This document shows, in pieces, positions 34,631 to 40,432 of a stretch of 46,642 bases of DNA; position 1 is the stretch's first letter; each line of letters opens with the position of its first letter. Both the position numbers and the translations under genes were made by a program. The stretch is taken from the NCBI GenBank assembly GCA_016765685.1, contig JAESPR010000028.1, forward strand, positions 1 through 46,642, written 5' to 3'. Below the pieces are notes generated by a model that was given only the letters and a program-made list of their open reading frames with translations, did not search any database and was not told where the DNA came from. Source of the DNA: Colwellia sp. Its GTDB lineage: Bacteria; Pseudomonadota; Gammaproteobacteria; Enterobacterales; Alteromonadaceae.

Positions 34631-35658
34631 TACGGTGACTCCTGATTTTGAGTGCTTTTGTCGCCACTATGCTGCTGCATTTCTCGACGGCCGGCAAAAT
34701 TAAAAAAGATAATAATCATCACAGCGGCAACCGTACAGCCAACGCCCCACTCGATTAGTAAAATACCCAAATGCTGACCTGCAACAGGATCACTCGCTAA
34801 AACATTGTAGTCAAAGAAATCCCCACCATTGAGCATGGAAACAATACCAACGCAGCCATAAAGTAATACACCAATAGCAGCAATCAACTGCACAAAAGCT
34901 TGATTAATGGCTTTGCGAGCGGCGCTTAAACCAAATAACATCGCATATAAAATAATGGCCGCCGCGAAAATCACTCCCGCCTGAAAGCCTCCCCCAGGGC
35001 CAAAGTCGCCATGAAATTGCACATAAAGTGCAAATAATAAAATAAAGGGAATCAACATTTTAGCGACTATACGAATGACAAGATGCCGTTCATGCATTGA
35101 GTCATTATGAGAGGCAATATCATCATCATCTTCTGGGCGACGAGTGACCGACAATAGCGCTAACACACCAATACCAGCGGTAAAAATCACCACAACTTCA
35201 CCAAAAGTATCAAACGCTCGATAACTTGCCAACACAGAAGTGACAATATTAGGGATACCAATTTCTTTCATCGAGTCGTTGATATAGCGAGGGGCAACAT
35301 GGTTATGATTCGGGGCATCTGCACTACCAAAATAGGGCATATCTAACGTACCGTAAATTAACAAACCACCGGTTATGATAACAATAAACAAGGCTAACAA
35401 GGGTTTGTGGCGTTTTGCTTTTTCTCTACGCCCCGTCATAGTGATAACAACTAACATCAGTAAAGTTGAAATACCTGCTCCCACGGCAGCTTCAGTAAAC
35501 GCAACATCGACCGCGTCCATGGCAACAAAAAAACTTGCTGACAACAAACCATAAAGACCTAGCAGCATTACAACAGCGAACAAGTCTTTCATGCGAACAA
35601 TGGCAACCGCAGTTACCACCAATAAGCATAATAAGACAATATTAATTAAGGATTCGAT
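34630..35658 (-). CDS. mrpB: Fused DUF4040 (MrpA C-terminal part) and MrpB subunit
   Basis: The first 85 residues are a DUF4040/MbhD-like unit (RMKDLFAVVMLLGLYGLLS, FTEAAVGAGISTLLMLVV), found elsewhere at the C-terminus of MrpA. The second half is MnhB: LVIRIVAKMLIPFILLFALY, FHGDFGPGGGFQAGVIFAAA. It thus supplies the MrpA tail that the antiporter subunits here lack. The start is a problem. TTG at 35622 cuts the first membrane helix and has no ribosome site; the frame stays open upstream to an ATC at 35658 preceded by GAGGAG, which would give LIES-like N-terminal residues usual for the family. I use that start, with doubt. Confidence 0.85.
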   Translation of the reverse strand: MESLINIVLLCLLVVTAVAIVRMKDLFAVVMLLGLYGLLSASFFVAMDAVDVAFTEAAVGAGISTLLMLVVITMTGRREKAKRHKPLLALFIVIITGGLLIYGTLDMPYFGSADAPNHNHVAPRYINDSMKEIGIPNIVTSVLASYRAFDTFGEVVVIFTAGIGVLALLSVTRRPEDDDDIASHNDSMHERHLVIRIVAKMLIPFILLFALYVQFHGDFGPGGGFQAGVIFAAAIILYAMLFGLSAARKAINQAFVQLIAAIGVLLYGCVGIVSMLNGGDFFDYNVLASDPVAGQHLGILLIEWGVGCTVAAVMIIIFFNFAGRREMQQHSGDKSTQNQESP

Positions 35659-36014
35659 GAGTTAGTCTCCTCATTACCAGTTTGGTCAAGAGAATTGTGA
35701 TCAAGTGCATCTTGGTTTAATTTAGGTGCTAGCCCATTATGTAAAGCAGCTTTGGCTAGTACGTGACTGGTTGTAGGGCCAATTAGTAAGGTTAGTAACA
35801 GGATCATTACTAACTTAGCAAACACTAATAAATCAGTGCTGAGCAACATTAGTCCAATAAGAATAAGCCCTGCTCCCAAGGTGTCGGTTATGCCAACAGC
35901 GTGCATACGCGTATAAAAGTCAGGAAAACGTATAATGCCAATCCCCCCTGAGACACAAAGAAAGCTGCCGATTAATAAACACAAACCGCTGCTAATGATG
36001 ATAAAAAACTCCAT
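35646..36014 (-). CDS. mrpG: Mrp-type antiporter subunit G
   Basis: Three membrane spans. The family motif reads GGIGIIRFPDFYTRMHAVGITDTLGAGLI (about residues 24-52), followed by KLVMILLLTLLIGPTTSHVLAKAAL. The polar C-terminal tail of about 30 residues contains GAGGAG in its codons for Glu-Glu, which may double as the ribosome site of the next gene. It directly follows mrpF. Confidence 0.93.
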   Translation of the reverse strand: MEFFIIISSGLCLLIGSFLCVSGGIGIIRFPDFYTRMHAVGITDTLGAGLILIGLMLLSTDLLVFAKLVMILLLTLLIGPTTSHVLAKAALHNGLAPKLNQDALDHNSLDQTGNEETNSSNP

Positions 36015-36308
36015 TTAGTGCTCCTTTTTGGTCGGTTCTTGCTTGGCAGGTGTATGTTTAAATTCATTCGTGTCTGAGTAACGTAATACCCCAATAACAC
36101 TGATAAAATTAATCAAGGCATAAAGAATAGCGATATCTAAAAATTCAGGCCGTCCCATAACAAAACCCAATAAAGCAATCAGCAAGACTGTTTTAGTGCC
36201 AAACATATTGACCGCTAAAATACGATCATAAAGCGTTGGCCCAGCAATCCCTCGTATTACAGCAAGGAACATGGCAACAAAAATGGCAAGGGTGGCAGCA
36301 ATTAACAT
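36015..36308 (-). CDS. mrpF: Mrp-type antiporter subunit F
   Basis: A 97-residue protein with three spans. The conserved piece RGIAGPTLYDRILAVNMFGTKTV (about residues 19-41) is typical of MrpF/MnhF, as is YALINFISVIGVLRY. The start overlaps the stop of mrpE. The charged tail contains KQEPTKKEH. Confidence 0.93.
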   Translation of the reverse strand: MLIAATLAIFVAMFLAVIRGIAGPTLYDRILAVNMFGTKTVLLIALLGFVMGRPEFLDIAILYALINFISVIGVLRYSDTNEFKHTPAKQEPTKKEH

Positions 36309-36778
36309 TAGCGCTCCAATAAACTTACTCGGCGATCCATTTCGCCGGCTTCTAATGATTCAAAATCCTTATAAAGCAAGGCATGTACTATAATTTCGTC
36401 ATCTACAAGGTCAATGGCTACTGTGCCAGGAGTTAAGGTAATGGAATTAGCATAGATAACCTTTCCCATATCAGTTTTTTGACTTATTTTAATTTTCTTA
36501 AAAGTGGGCGATATACTCTCTTTACCAAGCCAAATATGTTTAACCACGGTGATATTGGCTTGAATAATTTCTTTGATAAGCCATACAAAGTAACCCAGTA
36601 TTTGAGGTGTTAAATATAACGGCTGAGACTCTTGATCAACCACATCCATTTTATGGCAAATAATTAAGACTAATACGATAGAAACAAGCCCAAGCGACAT
36701 AACGAGCATGCTGTAGTGGCCTGAATTGAATAACCAGAAGGCGGCTAAAGTCAAAAATAAACTAATAGTATGTCTCAT
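36308..36778 (-). CDS. mrpE: Mrp-type antiporter subunit E
   Basis: Two or three N-terminal spans followed by a cytosolic domain. YFVWLIKEIIQANITVVKHIW (about residues 68-88) and YANSITLTPGTVAIDL (about 109-124) are signature pieces of MrpE/MnhE. The length of 156 fits. ATG 36778 follows GAGAG. It lies 19 bases after the HPF-like gene, so the two are probably on one transcript. Confidence 0.93.
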   Translation of the reverse strand: MRHTISLFLTLAAFWLFNSGHYSMLVMSLGLVSIVLVLIICHKMDVVDQESQPLYLTPQILGYFVWLIKEIIQANITVVKHIWLGKESISPTFKKIKISQKTDMGKVIYANSITLTPGTVAIDLVDDEIIVHALLYKDFESLEAGEMDRRVSLLER

Positions 36779-36797
36779 TAATAGCTCTCTAAATCAT

Positions 36798-37097
36798 TCA
36801 TGTGGGGAAATTTAAACGTTCCATCATGCGACTCGCTTTATGTAATACACGGTCTATCGCACAATTCAAATCCATCTGCGTATCTTCAATGACAATATCT
36901 GGTCGATTAACAATAGCTAGTGTTAATCGACAATGTTTATGATTATTATTCTTTGTCTCAACAACGCTCGTTAGCAAGATTGAAATTGTATTAATGTACG
37001 GCTCTTGTCGAGACAATGCAAGCCGCATCTTTCGTTGAATATGCGTTGTTAACTCTTTGCTTAGTGCAATTCCTGAGGTATGGATGCTTATTTGCAT
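36798..37097 (-). CDS. HPF/RaiA-like ribosome-associated protein
   Basis: A short (99 aa) member of the S30EA/HPF family, which binds the small ribosomal subunit in stress or stationary phase. Visible features are the beta-strand start MQISIHTSGIALSKEL, the helix THIQRKMRLALSR, and the DLNCAIDRVLHKASRMMERL helix. Standard HPF is usually encoded near rpoN; this copy heads the Mrp operon instead, so it may be a paralogue tied to ion stress. ATG 37097 follows AAGGTG. It lies divergently to nhaR. Confidence 0.78.
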   Translation of the reverse strand: MQISIHTSGIALSKELTTHIQRKMRLALSRQEPYINTISILLTSVVETKNNNHKHCRLTLAIVNRPDIVIEDTQMDLNCAIDRVLHKASRMMERLNFPT

Positions 37098-37283
37098 TAT
37101 TTATTCACCTTTTAGCTTCACCAGCAACTGCACATTACCACCAGTCAATATTTTTCAGGCTGCAAGTGATGTTAAAAACACCATAGAATTAATGTTTTTT
37201 ACAAAGATAAACAAAGTCATTGGTATGTAAGAGATTATTTATAAATGTACCTCTATTTATAGTTTACTTGTTAGTCGTAGTAA

Positions 37284-37291
37284 ATTCGAAT
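37284..37291. promoter_or_regulatory. ATTCGAAT palindrome before nhaR
   Basis: An 8-bp palindrome stands 41 bases before the preferred nhaR start. A 12-bp version occurs before the zinc-ribbon gene (38624-38635). A regulatory role is only a possibility. Confidence 0.25.
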
Positions 37292-37331
37292 ATTATTGAT
37301 GTTATCATCGAAAAATTGGATGAATAATTTC

Positions 37332-38237
37332 ATGACACCACTTAACTATAATCACCTCTTTTACTTTTATGTTGTTGCTACCGAAGGGAGTATTATCAAA
37401 GCAAGTGCCCGACTTAATTTAACACCACAAACAATAAGTGGGCAAATCACTAGTTTTGAAAATCAAATTGGAGCTAAATTATTTGATCGTAAAAACAAAG
37501 CACTATACCTATCAGAAATGGGTCAATTAATTTACAGCTACGCTGATGAAATTTTTCAATTAGGCGATGAAATAAAACATATATTAACAAGAAAGCAACC
37601 GGGGCAATGGCACACTTTCACAGTAGGAATAACAGATGTAATACCCAAAGTATTGGTGCATCAATTGCTATCACCTGTATTGAAGATGACTGAACGCGTA
37701 CGTTTAATATGTCAAGAAGGTGATCAAAGTAGCTTATTGGCAGACTTGTCGGTAAATAAGCTAGACTGCATACTGACAGACCAACCACTACAGTTGGGGA
37801 ATCATGTTAAAGCGTACAATCACCTACTTGTCGAAAGTGGTTTTACTTTTTTTGCTGCAGAAAAACTATGCGCAAATTTCAGCAAAGAATTCCCTAAATC
37901 TTTAGCTGATCTCCCTTGGCTTATGCAGAGCAAAAAATCGGCGGCAAGAACACGTTTATCATCTTGGCTAGAAAAGCATAATATATCACCTAACATTGTT
38001 GCAGAATTCGATGATAGCGCGTTGATGATGTCATTCGGACAAGCAGGATTAGGTATATTTAGTAGCCCTACACTTATTGATAAATATGTTGCAGATAAAT
38101 ATCAGGTTAAAATTATTGGTTGTACTGATGAAATTAAAGAGCACTATTATATTATTTCACCTGAGCGAAGACTCAAACATCCTGCTATTCTTGAAATTGT
38201 TAATGCCGCAAATATACAACATAACTCTAAAGCGTAA
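37332..38237 (+). CDS. nhaR: LysR-type regulator NhaR
   Basis: The N-terminal helix-turn-helix begins LNYNHLFYFYVVATEGSIIKASARLNLTPQTISGQI, the NhaR form of the LysR domain, followed by FENQIGAKLFDRKNKALYL. The effector domain covers residues 100-300. E. coli NhaR senses Na+ and activates the nhaA antiporter. Here the gene faces the HPF-Mrp operon across about 230 bases, so Mrp is the likely target. The frame opens at 37296; I choose ATG 37332 (MTPLNYNHL), though ATG 37320 is also possible. Confidence 0.88.
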   Translation: MTPLNYNHLFYFYVVATEGSIIKASARLNLTPQTISGQITSFENQIGAKLFDRKNKALYLSEMGQLIYSYADEIFQLGDEIKHILTRKQPGQWHTFTVGITDVIPKVLVHQLLSPVLKMTERVRLICQEGDQSSLLADLSVNKLDCILTDQPLQLGNHVKAYNHLLVESGFTFFAAEKLCANFSKEFPKSLADLPWLMQSKKSAARTRLSSWLEKHNISPNIVAEFDDSALMMSFGQAGLGIFSSPTLIDKYVADKYQVKIIGCTDEIKEHYYIISPERRLKHPAILEIVNAANIQHNSKA

Positions 38238-38297
38238 TTCATTTTATTTTCTAAAAATTGAAAGGTTATCCTATTTAGTCAAATTAAGAGCTGATTC

Positions 38298-38561
38298 TTA
38301 CCAATCATCCGAAATATCAAATGCTCCAGACAAAAAGTTAGGATGCTTCTTTTTTATGTGTAATGATTTTGGCTCGGCTTGATATTGAATATTATCTTTA
38401 TTTAGCGTTGCTTGCTTATCTGACGACGATTGTGTGTGCGCTAATATTTTTTCTAAAACATTTTGTTCTAACCATATTCCGCGACATTGAGGACAATCAT
38501 TAGTTTCAACAGATAAACGTTTAGTAAAAGCTAAAGATACTTTACATTGAGGGCATAACAT
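38298..38561 (-). CDS. TFIIB-type zinc-ribbon protein
   Basis: An 87-residue protein with two CxxC pairs, MLCPQCKVSLAF and TNDCPQCRGIWLEQNVLEKIL, the zf-TFIIB (PF13453) pattern. A polar linker and a lysine-rich segment SLHIKKKHPNFLSG follow. It should bind zinc and sit in the cytosol; no function is known for such small members. It converges with nhaR. Confidence 0.85.
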   Translation of the reverse strand: MLCPQCKVSLAFTKRLSVETNDCPQCRGIWLEQNVLEKILAHTQSSSDKQATLNKDNIQYQAEPKSLHIKKKHPNFLSGAFDISDDW

Positions 38562-38933
38562 AACATCACCTTAATAGTTAAATATGTAAGGATTTTTAAC
38601 TTAGCATGATAATTTAGTTAAACATATTCGAATATTAAATGACTTTTCTTCGTGTTTTACGAATAATATTAAGTTACTTGCTCAATCACTTTCACGTGAT
38701 TACATTACAACCAAAACATAACTACAAAGCTCTAGATCTGAAGTAGATATTTATCTTCCCACAATTTATCCCGACACAGGATAGAATAAGAATCTAAACA
38801 GCTATTTGAAGCAACTTTCATTTGCTTGGTAAGTAGTACATATTATAGCGAAAAAAACTAAAACACCTTAGCATTTTCACTAAATTCCAGGCACAAAGAA
38901 ACCGACTTTAATTGTCGATAATTCCTGTTATAA
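38562..38933. other. Intergenic region without a gene
   Basis: About 390 bases lie between the zinc-ribbon gene and tRNA-Leu. They are AT-rich and hold a 12-bp palindrome ATATTCGAATAT at 38624-38635, near the likely zinc-ribbon promoter, and a small CGAC/GTCG hairpin near 38903-38916. I see no coding frame, RNA gene or mobile element. Confidence 0.55.
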
Positions 38934-38951
38934 CCCTTTAAAAACAAAGGG
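38934..38951 (-). terminator. Possible terminator of tRNA-Leu
   Basis: CCCTTT and AAAGGG form a 6-bp stem four bases beyond the tRNA 3' end. No T-run follows the stem on the minus strand, so the call is weak. Confidence 0.35.
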
Positions 38952-38954
38952 AAG

Positions 38955-39039
38955 TGGTACCAGTGGTCGGACTCGAACCGACACTTCCGAAGAAACCAGA
39001 TTTTGAATCTAGCGTGTATACCAATTTCACCACACTGGC
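38955..39039 (-). tRNA. tRNA-Leu (anticodon CAA)
   Basis: Read on the minus strand, the 85 bases fold as a class II tRNA. The acceptor arm is GCCAGTG with CACTGGT, the anticodon arm CTAGA-TTCAAAA-TCTGG gives anticodon CAA, the variable arm is long, and the T-arm is GTCGG-TTCGAGT-CCGAC. ACCA is encoded at the end. The first acceptor pair is G-U. It decodes UUG. Confidence 0.93.
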
Positions 39040-39072
39040 AGTACTAATTTCCTATAACTTCAAGTTTTATTC

Positions 39073-39125
39073 CGTCCGTGCAAAGGATTTTAAACCCACC
39101 TGCATACTCATTTAACCACTCTGAC
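39073..39125 (-). pseudogene. tRNA-Leu-like remnant (5' half) upstream of tRNA-Leu
   Basis: On the minus strand GTCAGAGTGGTTAAAT and then GGGTTTAAAATCC resemble the acceptor, D-arm and anticodon arm of tRNA-Leu(UAA), with TTTAAAA as loop. The anticodon stem has a mismatch, and no T-arm or 3' acceptor strand follows. It lies between the probable promoter and the intact tRNA. Confidence 0.5.
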
Positions 39126-39165
39126 GACACAGTGCCATCTAGAGCGACTCAAATAAGAGCTTGGC

Positions 39166-39193
39166 ATTATACGAGAAATACCTTAGTTGACAA
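39166..39193 (-). promoter_or_regulatory. Promoter of the tRNA-Leu transcript
   Basis: On the minus strand TTGTCA (39188-39193) and a perfect TATAAT (39166-39171) are 16 bases apart. Transcription would start near 39159 and run through the tRNA-like remnant into tRNA-Leu. Confidence 0.7.
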
Positions 39194-39243
39194 GTGTTTT
39201 ATCACGCTCTTAGTTTGAATGTCGTTTATTTAAACAAAAACAA

Positions 39244-40317
39244 TTATGCTACTACTGCTGCTATATTAGTGGCTGACTCAGTAGTATGTATTGAGTTTCT
39301 CTTATGGTTATACAGAACAGCCGCTAAACCTAAAATAAACAGCCATATCGTGGGAGGAAGAGGTACACTTACTGTTTTACCTACGGGCTGAAAAGGGTCG
39401 TAGTTTATTTGCATACCGCCTTGCCATGATTTACCAATCACTTGCCCCCAAATTACTGAGTCATTGGTTTTAATATCTGCACTTGGCGCTAAAATTGTGG
39501 CATATAAATCACTGGCTAGGTTAACTTCACTAGCACCGGAAAAATTGAATAATACTTGGCTTGATAAACGATTGTCTAAATTAAATTCATTAACCCGTGA
39601 ACTTAATAGTTCGCCATTGATACTGATGTTCGTTTGGCTTATTTCTACACAGCCAAGTTGACCAGCCAAACAAGTATTGTTTGACCAAGTGTTTTCTCCA
39701 GCGATGTTGTTGCTGTTGGTAATGTTAAACACCACGGTAGCGTCATCACTAACCCCATTAATGCGCCATCCGCCGGTAGTATTCATTTGCTCTTGGGTTA
39801 CTTCAAAAACATAGATATTATCGTCCGGAGTTACGCTAGGTGTAAAATCTAAATACCATCCGGCTTTTGTGGTACTTCCAGTCGCGGTCAGTGCCATCAA
39901 GTCATCAGAAAGTTTATCTAAATAAGCAAAAGCATCATCAAAATTTATCGGTAAATTTTCTTTTTCTGTATTAACTAAATTTGCAGAGATATTGGTTCCA
40001 GTGACATTACCAGCGTAGAGCAAGTCACCATTTAGCACTGTTAAAAATGCACTATTGTCTGTTTTATTAACATCACCCGCGACAACTAATGCCGGGCCAT
40101 CGCCCATATCAAACTGGTTAATAAGATCGCCGACACTGTATTGGCCATTAACATTCATATTGCCGCCAACAGCAACACGTCCCTGAGTGTCAGCGCGATG
40201 AACATTAAAATCGTTTTTAAAAAAAGCATTGTACTTAGCCGCATCACCTAAATCGATTTGCAGTGAAAATACTGGCAAGCTTAATAATAAACCTACAAGC
40301 AACATCATCATTCTCAT
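39244..40317 (-). CDS. Choice-of-anchor-A domain protein with a PEP-CTERM-like sorting signal
   Basis: A signal peptide (MMMLLVGLLLSLPVFS) precedes a choice-of-anchor-A domain: DLGDAAKYNAFFKNDFNVH, DTQGRVAVGGNMNVNGQYSV and LVVAGDVNKTDNSAFLTV, a fold also seen in surface and ice-binding-type proteins. Near the C-terminus VPLPPTIWLFILGLAAVLYNHKR reads as a VPLP-type PEP-CTERM signal: short motif, membrane span, basic stop. Unusually, 18 more residues follow the basic cluster. ATG 40317 follows AGGGTAG. A NagR-like site lies 67 bases upstream. Likely exported and sorted to the surface; function unknown. Confidence 0.82.
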   Translation of the reverse strand: MRMMMLLVGLLLSLPVFSLQIDLGDAAKYNAFFKNDFNVHRADTQGRVAVGGNMNVNGQYSVGDLINQFDMGDGPALVVAGDVNKTDNSAFLTVLNGDLLYAGNVTGTNISANLVNTEKENLPINFDDAFAYLDKLSDDLMALTATGSTTKAGWYLDFTPSVTPDDNIYVFEVTQEQMNTTGGWRINGVSDDATVVFNITNSNNIAGENTWSNNTCLAGQLGCVEISQTNISINGELLSSRVNEFNLDNRLSSQVLFNFSGASEVNLASDLYATILAPSADIKTNDSVIWGQVIGKSWQGGMQINYDPFQPVGKTVSVPLPPTIWLFILGLAAVLYNHKRNSIHTTESATNIAAVVA

Positions 40318-40383
40318 AATTACTACCCTAACTTTTACAACTTAATAAAATAACGACAGTGATATTAGCAGATCGCCCACAAA

Positions 40384-40401
40384 AATGACAGCGGTGTCAT
40401 T
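40384..40401. promoter_or_regulatory. NagR-like operator before the choice-of-anchor-A gene
   Basis: AATGACAGCGGTGTCATT fits the nag-region operators at all but one central base. It stands 67 bases before the start codon, the same distance as at nagK, and its second half precedes TAATAT by 17 bases on the minus strand. Confidence 0.65.
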
Positions 40402-40432
40402 AACGGTTTAAAAACAAAATGTAACTTAATCA

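Noticed and set aside
39194-39391. Plus-strand frame over the C-terminus of the choice-of-anchor-A gene
   Set aside because: It is antisense to a supported gene and to the tRNA promoter and has no motif.
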